Shown here one piece after another: positions 1 through 5,891 of a DNA stretch of 8,802 nt. Under the pieces are notes generated by a model, which was not told where the DNA came from, searched no databases, and was given only the letters and a program-made list of their open reading frames with translations. Source of the stretch: an uncultured Muribaculaceae bacterium (GTDB lineage Bacteria; Bacteroidota; Bacteroidia; Bacteroidales; Muribaculaceae); the NCBI GenBank assembly GCA_910584665.1, contig CAJUBL010000087.1:1-8802 (forward strand), read 5' to 3'. The position numbers and the translations under genes are program-made. How positions within the stretch are numbered: position 1 is the first letter of the stretch; the number at the start of each line of letters is the position of its first letter.

Positions 1-53
1 CGAAAACCGTTGTACCCTTACGGGTACCCAGGGTTCGAATCCCTGTCTTTCCG
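1..53 (+). tRNA. tRNA-Ser(CGA), 3' half, cut by the window edge
   Basis: The first bases, CGAAAACCG, read as anticodon CGA followed by the 3' side of the anticodon loop and stem, as in bacterial serine tRNAs. A long variable arm follows (GTACCC at 12-17, loop 18-21, GGGTAC at 22-27), typical of class II tRNAs. The T arm is CAGGG (29-33), loop TTCGAAT, CCCTG (41-45). The 3' acceptor strand is 46-52 and G53 is the discriminator base, which is G in serine tRNAs. No complete CCA is encoded: CAG follows. The D arm, 5' acceptor strand and 5' anticodon stem lie outside the window, so base 34 being the first base of the window is inferred from the match to the family. Confidence 0.88.
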
Positions 54-64
54 CAGACAATCAA

Positions 65-109
65 GATAAATCCGCTGTAAGTCAATAATTTACAGCGGAT
101 TTATTTTTG
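65..109 (+). terminator. Rho-independent terminator after tRNA-Ser
   Basis: A 15-bp perfect stem (arms 66-80 and 90-104) encloses a 9-nt loop (81-89) and runs into a T-rich stretch at 104-108. It starts 12 bases after the tRNA 3' end and should end the tRNA transcript. The sequence is close to symmetrical, so it may also act on the other strand, against transcription arriving from the transposase remnant. Confidence 0.85.
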
Positions 110-185
110 CGTACATACAAAAATACAGGGTCAGCAGCAAAACCCGGTTGAAATGTTAAAAAACTATCCGAGTGAAAAAAGATTT

Positions 186-728
186 TTAGGCGCATAGTTT
201 TGAGAGTCTGAACAGGAAGAAGGGGATGTCGGTAACGCCACGGAACTGACTCCGGAAAGCCTTGACTTTGGCATTGAAAGACTCGGCTCCGGCATTTGTG
301 GAACGGTTGATGAAGTAGTTTAGGATAGTATCGTAGTGGTTGCGGAACGTTTCGGTGACTGTGCGGAACTGGCCACCGTCCATCCTGTCGACTTAGTCAT
401 ACCACCTGGCGAGATTCAGCCGGGCTACATTCTTTTCCACCTTTTGATTGAAGATGTCGGTCAGGTCCATGGCCAGATCGTATGCTTTCTTGAGTTCGGG
501 ATAGAATTCGAAAATTATATCGGCTCTCCATTGCTGGGATTCAGTCCATTTCGAGGCGTGTTTTGTCAGTATGTATTTGGCTCGGGCAAGCAACTGTTTA
601 CGGGTGTCGCCGTTGGCATAGCGGAATGGCACATAGGGTATGCCCTCCTTACGGCATCGGGCCATCTGTTCGTTTTCAACATCGCGCGCCATCCACCGCA
701 TTATAATGTTATGCTCATCCAGACTTTA
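186..728 (-). pseudogene. ISL3-type transposase remnant, C-terminal half, interrupted by a stop
   Basis: Two minus-strand pieces in the same reading frame are separated by a single TAA at about 393-395: 396-701 (starting MRWMARDVENEQMAR) and 186-392 (ending FFLFRLSKLCA). Together they resemble the C-terminal half of ISL3-family DDE transposases of Bacteroides-type elements. Recognisable blocks are NGDTRKQLLARAKY, LTDIFNQK, LNLARWYD and NRSTNAGAESFNAK, the last containing the catalytic Glu. Upstream of 701 the frame stays open only to a TAA at 726-728. The N-terminal half, with the zinc/HTH DNA-binding region and the first catalytic Asp residues, is absent. Full-length proteins of this family are around 400 residues and about 180 are left here. 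The element cannot move by itself. Family assignment is from recall of conserved motifs and is fairly secure; exact IS name unknown. Confidence 0.8.
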
Positions 729-750
729 TAATGTTCAGACTAAACCGAAC

Positions 751-1488
751 TCAAAGTATTCCTATTGTCTTTGCTGTTTTACATGCTTCCATAGAGTTCT
801 TTACCTGTAGTTTTGCCAAAATATCCTGACGATGACGGCTTACGGTATTCTTGCTTATTGATAATTTTTCTGCTATCTCCGCGCTTGTCCTGCCGGAATC
901 AATATGTTGCAAAACCTGTCGCTCTCTTTTGCTGAGAATTGACGTGTCCTTTTCAGATGTAAGCTGCTCGGTCGTTCCTGTAATTGAATTTATGACAATA
1001 CTCTTTCCTGCAAAATCAAACGCCAGGCTTCCATATAGGCACAGAGCGTAGCAGACGGTGCGCGAATCGTCTGAATATATATAATACATCCGGTGAAGAA
1101 TGTCGATAGATTCTTTCCGGACCGTCCTGACACGCAGTTTTGATGCCAGATAATAATAAGGCCTTATATTCCGGGGTGTATGCCGCAAAAAATTAAAGAA
1201 TCTCAATTCCGCAAGGTATTTTTCCTCCTGCTCCGGTTCTGTCATCAAGTCAAGAATCGTATTCTCCCAGATTGAATTTTCATTCCGGTATCCTTCGATG
1301 CCTAAAACAGCACCGAACCTGCCGGAGTAGATTTTACTTGTATTGTTCTTTATATCGCTGACAACGGCCACGACATTCTCAATCTCCGCCACACTTTCCG
1401 CATAACAATGCAATTTTTGTAAATTAATGTCTCCTGTCGTCAATGATTGATTTTTAAGGAGTCTGTCAATCTTTGTCCTGTTGTTCAT
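751..1488 (-). CDS. LuxR-type helix-turn-helix transcriptional regulator
   Basis: A 245-residue protein with a C-terminal LuxR/GerE-type DNA-binding domain at residues 185-245. This shows the usual LSKRERQVL opening, the EIAEKLSISKNTVSRH helix-turn-helix with recognition helix about 212-227, and the closing LQVKNSMEA. The first 180 residues are not a response-regulator receiver: there is no Asp pocket. They look like a PAS-like mixed alpha/beta sensor domain (for example IYSGRFGAVLGIEGY and AICLYG-like YALCLYG), but the ligand cannot be read from sequence. No signal peptide or membrane segment, so it acts in the cytoplasm. It is transcribed divergently from the acetyltransferase operon with a 91-bp shared control region, so the simplest inference is that it regulates that operon and itself. 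The ATG at 1486-1488 is the first in frame. Its 3' end abuts the transposase remnant. No terminator hairpin was seen. Confidence 0.82.
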   Translation of the reverse strand: MNNRTKIDRLLKNQSLTTGDINLQKLHCYAESVAEIENVVAVVSDIKNNTSKIYSGRFGAVLGIEGYRNENSIWENTILDLMTEPEQEEKYLAELRFFNFLRHTPRNIRPYYYLASKLRVRTVRKESIDILHRMYYIYSDDSRTVCYALCLYGSLAFDFAGKSIVINSITGTTEQLTSEKDTSILSKRERQVLQHIDSGRTSAEIAEKLSISKNTVSRHRQDILAKLQVKNSMEACKTAKTIGIL

Positions 1489-1517
1489 GCATATAAAAAT
1501 TGGTTATTTATAGCCAT

Positions 1518-1530
1518 TGTACATTGTACA
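1518..1530. promoter_or_regulatory. 13-bp palindrome, candidate operator
   Basis: TGTAC-ATT-GTACA is a perfect inverted repeat with a 3-bp centre, midway between the divergent regulator and operon. It overlaps the -33 element assigned to the plus-strand promoter, so a protein bound here would occlude or contact RNA polymerase. Binding by the adjacent LuxR-type regulator is an inference; LuxR-type proteins bind short dyads of this kind. Confidence 0.45.
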
Positions 1531-1531
1531 G

Positions 1532-1539
1532 CAAATATA
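1532..1539 (-). promoter_or_regulatory. Candidate -7 box for the LuxR-type regulator
   Basis: Read on the minus strand, 1539 to 1532 is TATATTTG, a match to TAnnTTTG. It would start transcription near 1525 and give a leader of about 37 nt before the regulator ATG. No good TTG lies about 20 nt upstream. The alternative minus-strand TAACTTTG at 1555-1548 also lacks a -33 element, so which one is used is open. Confidence 0.4.
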
Positions 1540-1555
1540 TAACTTTGCAAAGTTA
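1540..1555. promoter_or_regulatory. 16-bp perfect palindrome containing opposed -7 boxes
   Basis: TAACTTTGCAAAGTTA reads identically on both strands. Each half is a TAnnTTTG -7 hexamer-like box, so the dyad presents a -7 element to both divergent genes. It may be an operator, a shared promoter core, or both. Confidence 0.5.
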
Positions 1556-1579
1556 ATAATTCTATATGGTTATATCCTC

Positions 1580-2143
1580 ATGACAGAAAAAGAAAAAATG
1601 CTCTCAGGTATAATTTACGATGCGAACAATGACCCGGCGCTGATTGCCGAGAGGCTTCGCTGCAAACAGTTATGTTACCTATACAACCATTTGGAACCTG
1701 CTGATCTTGACAAGCGTAATGAGCTGATAAGGGACATTATAGGGACCGTTGAGAGTGATTTCCAGATTGAGCAGCCATTTCTATGCGATTACGGATACAA
1801 CATACATATAGGCAGAAATTTCTACTCGAATCACAATCTTGTGATTCTTGATGAGGCTTCGGTCACTTTCGGCGACAATGTGTTCATCGCACCCAATTGC
1901 GGTTTTTACACGGCGGGGCATCCGCTGGAAGCATCCGAGAGAAACAAAGGGTTGGAATACGCGCGTCCCATAACAGTGGGCGACAACGTGTGGATAGGGG
2001 CGAATGTATGCGTCGTTCCGGGAGTTAGAATCGGCGGCAACTGCGTAATCGGGGCAGGAAGCGTTGTGGTAAAGGATATACCTCCATACTCAGTCGCTGT
2101 CGGCAATCCTTGTAAGGTGATAAAAACATTAAAGCAATCTTGA
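1580..2143 (+). CDS. Maltose/galactoside-type O-acetyltransferase (left-handed beta-helix)
   Basis: A 187-residue member of the LacA/Maa family, which transfers an acetyl group from acetyl-CoA to a sugar hydroxyl in the cytoplasm. Residues about 1-55 are the N-terminal Mac domain (MTEKEKMLSG, LIAERLRCKQLCYLYN). Residues about 60-182 are hexapeptide repeats (IHIGRNF, VTFGDNVFIA, ITVGDNVWIGANVCVVPGVRIGG, CVIGAGSVVVKDIP). His114 in YTAGHP corresponds to the catalytic histidine of E. coli Maa and LacA, and Asn84 sits at the conserved YxN position. Length matches the family. The ATG at 1580 was chosen because MTEKEKM aligns with known starts and a promoter ends at 1547; M7 is a fallback. First gene of an operon: the next gene begins 1 nt after its stop. 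True acceptor unknown: family members are often promiscuous. Confidence 0.9.
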   Translation: MTEKEKMLSGIIYDANNDPALIAERLRCKQLCYLYNHLEPADLDKRNELIRDIIGTVESDFQIEQPFLCDYGYNIHIGRNFYSNHNLVILDEASVTFGDNVFIAPNCGFYTAGHPLEASERNKGLEYARPITVGDNVWIGANVCVVPGVRIGGNCVIGAGSVVVKDIPPYSVAVGNPCKVIKTLKQS

Positions 2144-2144
2144 T

Positions 2145-2795
2145 ATGAAAAGAAAATTATTCTTAATTGTCTGCTCACTTTTTTTAGGTCTGCCGGTCTA
2201 TGCCCAGACACTTGAAAAGATGAACTGGTTCAACGAACCGGGAAAATGGAATATAGACGGCAATCGGCTGTCGATGAACGTCACTCCGAAAAGTGATTAT
2301 TGGCGTATTTCCCATTACGGATTTACCGTTGATGACGCGCCTTTCTATTATGCCGAATACGGTGGAGAGTTTGAGGCTAAGGTTAAAGTGACAGGCGATT
2401 ACAAAGCTCGTTTTGATCAGGCCGGAATGATGATACGCTCAGACCACAAAAACTATATCAAGGCTGGTATCGAATACGTAGATGGCAAATACAACCTGAG
2501 TGTAGTGGTAACACATCATACATCAGATTGGAGCGTAATCGTATTGGACAGACCTGTTGAATCGGTATGGATTAAAGCTGTGCGCCGTATGGATGCAGTT
2601 GAGATTTTCTACTCGTTTGATGACAAAGAATATATTCTCATGCGCAACGCATGGATGGAGGCAAACTGTCCCGTCAAGGTGGGCATGATGGGGGCATGTC
2701 CTGACGGTGATGGTTTCAAGGCTATATTCACGGATTTCTCTGTCCGGCATTTGCCGGATTCTGTAAGGACAAAATGGCTCGACGTCAACGAATAA
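2145..2795 (+). CDS. Exported DUF1349 (concanavalin A-like) protein
   Basis: A 216-residue protein. Residues 1-20 form a type I signal peptide (KRK, then a hydrophobic core, then VYA before QTLEK); the Cys at 10 does not form a lipobox, so a soluble periplasmic or secreted protein is expected. The rest matches the DUF1349 beta-sandwich: WFNEPGKWNIDGNRL near the start, then SDYWRISHYGF, DQAGMMIRSDHKNYIKAGIE in the middle, VVTHHTSDWSV, and a closing KVGMMGACPDGDGFKAIF. The family fold is related to ConA-like lectins/glucanases, but its reaction is not established. No obvious catalytic Glu pair is visible to me. It starts 1 nt after the acetyltransferase stop and ends 14 nt before the next ATG, so co-transcription is very likely. 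A carbohydrate-binding role would fit the sugar acetyltransferase but is only inference. Confidence 0.8.
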   Translation: MKRKLFLIVCSLFLGLPVYAQTLEKMNWFNEPGKWNIDGNRLSMNVTPKSDYWRISHYGFTVDDAPFYYAEYGGEFEAKVKVTGDYKARFDQAGMMIRSDHKNYIKAGIEYVDGKYNLSVVVTHHTSDWSVIVLDRPVESVWIKAVRRMDAVEIFYSFDDKEYILMRNAWMEANCPVKVGMMGACPDGDGFKAIFTDFSVRHLPDSVRTKWLDVNE

Positions 2796-2809
2796 TATAT
2801 AATAGCAAG

Positions 2810-3196
2810 ATGATACAGTTAGACCACTGCGCTTTATATGTGCAGGATTTAGAAGCGGTAAAAGACTTTTTTGTAAGGTTTTTCAAAGCTGTTCCGTCAT
2901 TTCTTTACCACAATCGCAAGACAAATTTCAAGTCATATTTTCTAAGATTTGACGGAGATGCAAGTCTTGAAATCATGACGCGCCCTGAACTGTCAGACCA
3001 GACTGACAATCAGATGCGTACGGGGTATATACATTTGGCTTTCAGCGTGGGAAACCGCAATGAGGTGGACAGGATCACTCATTTGCTGGAAGAGAACGGT
3101 TATGACATCGTAAGCGGGCCGAGAACCACTGGCGACGGTTACTATGAAAGCTGTATAGCCGGACCGGAAGGCAATCTCATCGAAATAACTGTTTAA
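2810..3196 (+). CDS. VOC/glyoxalase-fold protein
   Basis: A 128-residue vicinal oxygen chelate protein made of two beta-alpha-beta-beta-beta halves. The four expected metal ligands are visible: His6 (LDHCALYV), Glu54 (SLEIM), His75 (YIHLAF) and Glu125 (NLIEITV). The second half has the usual GPRTTGDGYYES...GPEGN segment. It could be a lactoylglutathione-lyase-like isomerase, dioxygenase, epimerase or resistance-type protein; substrate cannot be told. An in-frame ATG at 2774 would overlap the DUF1349 gene by 22 bases and add a non-family N-terminus, so the ATG at 2810, where MIQLDHCALYV fits the family, is preferred. Third and last gene of the operon that begins at the acetyltransferase. No terminator hairpin is evident after it, and the next promoter follows within 30 bases. 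Confidence 0.85.
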   Translation: MIQLDHCALYVQDLEAVKDFFVRFFKAVPSFLYHNRKTNFKSYFLRFDGDASLEIMTRPELSDQTDNQMRTGYIHLAFSVGNRNEVDRITHLLEENGYDIVSGPRTTGDGYYESCIAGPEGNLIEITV

Positions 3197-3223
3197 ATTT
3201 TTTAGAAAATATTTGTTAAGGTA

Positions 3224-3254
3224 TTGCTACCGATAATATTTTGTTTTATATTTG
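3224..3254 (+). promoter_or_regulatory. Bacteroidota-type promoter for the broken small gene
   Basis: TTG at 3224-3226, a 20-nt spacer and TATATTTG at 3247-3254 match the phylum consensus. A start near 3260 would leave about 45 nt before the ATG at 3306. An ATG at 3257 lies too close to the -7 box to be on the transcript. Confidence 0.55.
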
Positions 3255-3305
3255 CGATGGCTAATCTTGCCGCTGACTCCACGCTTGGGGACGATGCGGG
3301 TGGGA

Positions 3306-3635
3306 ATGGCTGACATTATAGGAATGTATAGACATGATTCCTGACGCCCGATGGGTACCATCAAAAATAGTCATAAAGAAACAAGGCGATAATATTGTAT
3401 TCGACTTGAATGGGATGACAAAGAGAAAGTATTGTTTTCGACCGACATATTGCCATCGTCACCATCAATGATATCCCGGATAAACCAAAGTGGTACCGGC
3501 ACAATGTTTGAGCGTAAATTATCAGCTGATGGCAACGAAATGATCGTGACAGTCAGAGAGTTCAACGTTAAAAACGGTCATTGTGAAAGAGATCCCTCGC
3601 GTGTATACGAGCTCAGATACCGGAAAGCCGGTTAA
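3306..3635 (+). pseudogene. Frameshifted gene for a small unrecognised protein
   Basis: No single frame is open, but three consecutive pieces join into one coherent protein of about 110 residues. MADIIGMYRHDS is read from ATG 3306. PDARWVPSKIVIKKQGDNIVFD is read in the +1 frame (about 3340-3405). EWDDKEKVLFSTDILPSS and onward, ending RVYELRYRKAG, is back in the first frame (3408-3635). The frame shifts around 3340 (one base gained) and around 3405-3408 (one base lost); read straight, the first frame meets TGA at 3342 and TAA at 3390. Charged and hydrophobic residues alternate as in a small beta-rich protein, with GNEMIVTVREFNVKNG near the end. No family recognised, no signal peptide visible. 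An alternative is that only the intact 3' part is translated, from TTG 3432 or ATG 3468, or that the shifts are sequencing errors; neither site is a homopolymer. The promoter is still present. Confidence 0.5.
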
Positions 3636-3729
3636 ATCAATAAAAACATATTACGGCTGAGTAATTGAAATGGCGGGGCGGACAATCCGGTGATCTGATA
3701 TGAAAGAAAACCGAAAATAAACTCCGCTA

Positions 3730-3760
3730 TTGAATTTTTTACAGATTTTGAGTACTTTTG
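3730..3760 (+). promoter_or_regulatory. Bacteroidota-type promoter for pheS
   Basis: TTG at 3730-3732, a 20-nt spacer and TACTTTTG at 3753-3760 match TTTG / TAnnTTTG. Transcription would start near 3767, about 14 nt before the pheS ATG. This leaves no room for a T-box, leader peptide or attenuator, and shows that the in-frame TTG at 3730 is promoter rather than coding. Confidence 0.75.
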
Positions 3761-3780
3761 TGGCTCAAAACTCTACATAT

Positions 3781-4800
3781 ATGCTTAACAAGATAAAATC
3801 TCTGCGCGAAGAAGTCGCATCTCTCCAGGCCGCCAATGCCGAGGAGGTCGAGCAGCTGCGCATAAAATACCTGAGTAAAAAGGGTGCAGTGTCTCTTCTG
3901 ATGAATGATTTCCGTAATGTTCCGGCCGAGGATAAACGTGCCGTCGGACAGGCTATCAATGAACTGAAGGACTTCGCGACAGAGCGTATAAATGCTCTGC
4001 GGGAAATGCTGGAGAACGTAGATGCCGATTCTGATGGGCTGGACCTGTCGCGTACGGCTTCAGATATGCGTCTCGGTACCCGGCATCCTTTGTCGCTCGT
4101 CCGCGAAGAGATTATATCTATATTCAGCCGTCTGGGATTCACTGTCGCCGAGGGCCCGGAGATTGAGGATGACTGGCATGTGTTCTCGTCGCTCAACTTC
4201 GCCGAGGATCACCCTGCACGTGACATGCAGGATACATTCTTCATACAGCGTAGTCCTGATGTGCTCCTGCGCACTCACACCTCTTCGGTACAGTCCCGTG
4301 TGATGGAACGTACGCAGCCTCCGATCCGCATAGTATGTCCTGGGCGTGTATACCGCAATGAGGCTATATCTGCCCGTGCCCATTGCTTCTTTCATCAGGT
4401 CGAGGCTCTGTATGTCGACAGAAATGTTTCGTTCGCCGATCTTAAACAGACATTGCTGTATTTCGCCCGGGAGATGTTTGATTCCGATACGAAGATACGT
4501 CTGCGTCCCAGTTACTTCCCGTTCACCGAGCCTTCGGCCGAGATGGATATTTCCTGCAACATCTGTGGCGGCAAAGGCTGCTCCTTCTGCAAGCATACCG
4601 GCTGGGTAGAGATTCTGGGCTGTGGTATGGTAGATCCTAACGTGCTCGATGCCTGCGGTATAGACTCGAAGGTTTACAGCGGTTTCGCGTTGGGAATGGG
4701 TGTCGAGCGTATCACTAACCTGAAGTATCAGGTAAAGGATCTGCGCATGTTCTCTGAGAATGATGTCCGGTTCCTTGACGAGTTCACGTCGGCACACTGA
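3781..4800 (+). CDS. pheS: Phenylalanine--tRNA ligase alpha subunit
   Basis: A 339-residue class II aminoacyl-tRNA synthetase subunit that charges tRNA-Phe with phenylalanine in the cytoplasm as an (alpha-beta)2 tetramer with PheT. Residues about 1-85 form the N-terminal coiled coil that contacts tRNA (LRIKYLSKKG at 26-35). The catalytic core runs from about 98. Motif 1 is around GTRHPLSLVREEI (99-111), motif 2 around RTHTSSVQSR and RVYRNEAISARAHCFFHQVE (164-208), and motif 3 is GFALGMGVERITNLKY (301-316). Ala303 occupies the position of E. coli Ala294, which limits the size of the phenylalanine pocket. Four cysteines (259, 262, 267, 270; CNICGGKGCSFC) form a zinc-knuckle-like insertion known in several bacterial PheS groups and absent from E. 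coli. The ATG at 3781 fits family length and the promoter. pheT is not adjacent: the next gene is crcB. Confidence 0.97.
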   Translation: MLNKIKSLREEVASLQAANAEEVEQLRIKYLSKKGAVSLLMNDFRNVPAEDKRAVGQAINELKDFATERINALREMLENVDADSDGLDLSRTASDMRLGTRHPLSLVREEIISIFSRLGFTVAEGPEIEDDWHVFSSLNFAEDHPARDMQDTFFIQRSPDVLLRTHTSSVQSRVMERTQPPIRIVCPGRVYRNEAISARAHCFFHQVEALYVDRNVSFADLKQTLLYFAREMFDSDTKIRLRPSYFPFTEPSAEMDISCNICGGKGCSFCKHTGWVEILGCGMVDPNVLDACGIDSKVYSGFALGMGVERITNLKYQVKDLRMFSENDVRFLDEFTSAH

Positions 4801-4809
4801 TGTGATGGC

Positions 4810-4823
4810 TTGACAATCAGGAT
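4810..4823 (+). repeat. 14-nt repeat TTGACAATCAGGAT, copy 1
   Basis: An exact copy of the sequence at 5892-5905. It lies in the 40-nt gap between pheS and crcB and ends 17 nt before the crcB ATG. No TAnnTTTG box follows at the correct distance, so it is not a standard promoter. Function unknown. Confidence 0.5.
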
Positions 4824-4840
4824 GTTCTAACTGTTAAGAC

Positions 4841-5218
4841 ATGACTTCATACCTGTGTGTCGCTCTTGGCGGAGCTTTCGGAGCTGTAGCCCGGTATGCT
4901 GCCGGCAACATCCCTGTGCTCACAGCGGCACCACACTTCAAGACAATGTTTATCAATATCACGGGTTGCCTCGTGATAGGTATATTGTGGGCCGCGATAG
5001 AGCAGTGGCAGGTTTCGAGATTATGGTATAACATACTGGTTGCCGGTTTTCTGGGTGGTTTTACCACCTATTCATCATTCTCACTCGAGACCATCAGGCT
5101 GTTGGATGAAGGGCGTCTGCCGGAGTCTCTGGGGTATGTGCTCATCACTGTGGCCGGATGTCTTGCCGGATGTGCGACAGGTTTTTATGTGACAAAACAG
5201 ATATTAAGATTCATATGA
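4841..5218 (+). CDS. crcB: Fluoride ion exporter CrcB/Fluc
   Basis: A 125-residue inner-membrane protein of the CrcB/Fluc family, dual-topology dimeric channels that export fluoride. Four hydrophobic segments are visible at about 3-22, 34-52, 62-82 and 96-118. Family signatures are GGAFGAVARY (10-19), the pore asparagine in FINITGC (Asn39), and the phenylalanine-rich signature GFLGGFTTYSSFSLE (69-83) with its two Phe residues and Thr/Ser track. It sits 40 nt downstream of pheS and its stop overlaps the nth start, so these genes are probably co-transcribed. The 40-nt leader is too short for, and does not contain, a fluoride riboswitch. Length is normal for the family. A single gene is enough because dual-topology members form homodimers. 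Confidence 0.95.
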   Translation: MTSYLCVALGGAFGAVARYAAGNIPVLTAAPHFKTMFINITGCLVIGILWAAIEQWQVSRLWYNILVAGFLGGFTTYSSFSLETIRLLDEGRLPESLGYVLITVAGCLAGCATGFYVTKQILRFI

Positions 5219-5856
5219 CTGCAGCACAACGTTATAAGGCTGTTCTGGATTGGTTCGAGCAGACGATGCCCTCGCCGCAGACAGAGCTTCACTACAACAA
5301 TACATTCGAGCTGCTTGTGGCAGTGATACTTTCGGCCCAGTGTACCGATAAGCGTGTGAACCAGATCACGCCGTCTCTCTTTAAGGCCTATCCTACAGCA
5401 GAGGATATGTCAAAGGCTACGGTCGAGGAGATCTACGAGTACATCAGGAGTGTGTCTTATCCAAACAACAAGGCCCGGAATCTGTCGGGTGCGGCACAGA
5501 TGATTACGCATGAACTTGGAGGTGTGATCCCCTGTGATATGGATAAGTTGCTTGCAATCCCCGGTGTAGGCCGTAAGACTGCCAATGTGATGCTTGCAGT
5601 GGCATTTGACCGTCAGGCAATGCCGGTTGACACTCATGTGTTCAGGGTCAGTGAGCGTATAGGTCTGACAACCGACAGCAAGACACCTCTTGAGACCGAA
5701 AGAACGCTGTGCCGTCACATTCCTGCCGAGAAACTGAGCCGCGCACACCACTGGCTTATATTACACGGCCGATACACATGCAAGGCTCGCAGACCGGAAT
5801 GCCTAAGCTGCGGATTGACAGATGTCTGCCGCTATTATTCTCAAAATAACAGATGA
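5215..5856 (+). CDS. nth: Endonuclease III (DNA glycosylase/AP lyase)
   Basis: A 213-residue base-excision-repair enzyme that removes oxidised pyrimidines and nicks the abasic site. The helix-hairpin-helix with Gly/Pro-rich loop is LLAIPGVGRKTANVML (112-127). Lys121 is the Schiff-base nucleophile and Asp139 (VDTHVFR) the catalytic acid, one residue away from E. coli Lys120 and Asp138. The C-terminus has the [4Fe-4S] ligands Cys189, Cys196, Cys199 and Cys205 in C-x6-C-x2-C-x5-C spacing. All functional residues are intact and the length fits. The ATG at 5215 overlaps the crcB stop in the form ATGA, which implies translational coupling. An in-frame extension upstream to 5158 only re-reads crcB sequence in another frame. 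No terminator is seen in the 79 nt after it. Confidence 0.97.
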   Translation: MTAAQRYKAVLDWFEQTMPSPQTELHYNNTFELLVAVILSAQCTDKRVNQITPSLFKAYPTAEDMSKATVEEIYEYIRSVSYPNNKARNLSGAAQMITHELGGVIPCDMDKLLAIPGVGRKTANVMLAVAFDRQAMPVDTHVFRVSERIGLTTDSKTPLETERTLCRHIPAEKLSRAHHWLILHGRYTCKARRPECLSCGLTDVCRYYSQNNR

Positions 5857-5891
5857 TTTACTCCTGAAATAGTTGTGAATGAATCAATAGG

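Larger units (their letters stand above)
1517..1547 (+). promoter_or_regulatory. Bacteroidota-type promoter for the acetyltransferase operon
   Basis: TTG at 1517-1519, a 20-nt spacer and TAACTTTG at 1540-1547 match the -33 TTTG / -7 TAnnTTTG promoter of Bacteroidota. Transcription would begin around 1553, leaving a leader of about 27 nt before the ATG at 1580. This excludes an in-frame TTG at 1517 as the translation start. Confidence 0.65.

Noticed and set aside
336..731. A 131-codon plus-strand open frame over the transposase remnant
   Set aside because: The minus strand shows ISL3 family motifs here; the plus-strand translation is not recognisable and has no promoter.
3257..3313. An 18-codon open frame beginning ATG GCT AAT just after the -7 box
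   Set aside because: The ATG is only 3 nt past the -7 box, so it would lie upstream of the transcript start. It might be another fragment of the frameshifted gene, but joining it would need a third shift.
3619..3632. Hairpin ACCGG-AAAG-CCGGT at the end of the frameshifted gene
   Set aside because: The stem is only 5 bp and no T run follows, so it is not a credible terminator.
1..3780. Attachment-site duplication of the tRNA-Ser 3' end
   Set aside because: No second copy of the T-arm and acceptor sequence (GGGTTCGAATCCC) was found in the window, so integration at this tRNA is not proven.
4060..4797. A 245-codon minus-strand open frame
   Set aside because: Shadow of pheS, whose catalytic motifs occupy the other strand over the same stretch.
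4801..4840. Fluoride riboswitch ahead of crcB
   Set aside because: The gap is 40 nt, shorter than the aptamer plus expression platform, and shows no pseudoknot-type pairing.
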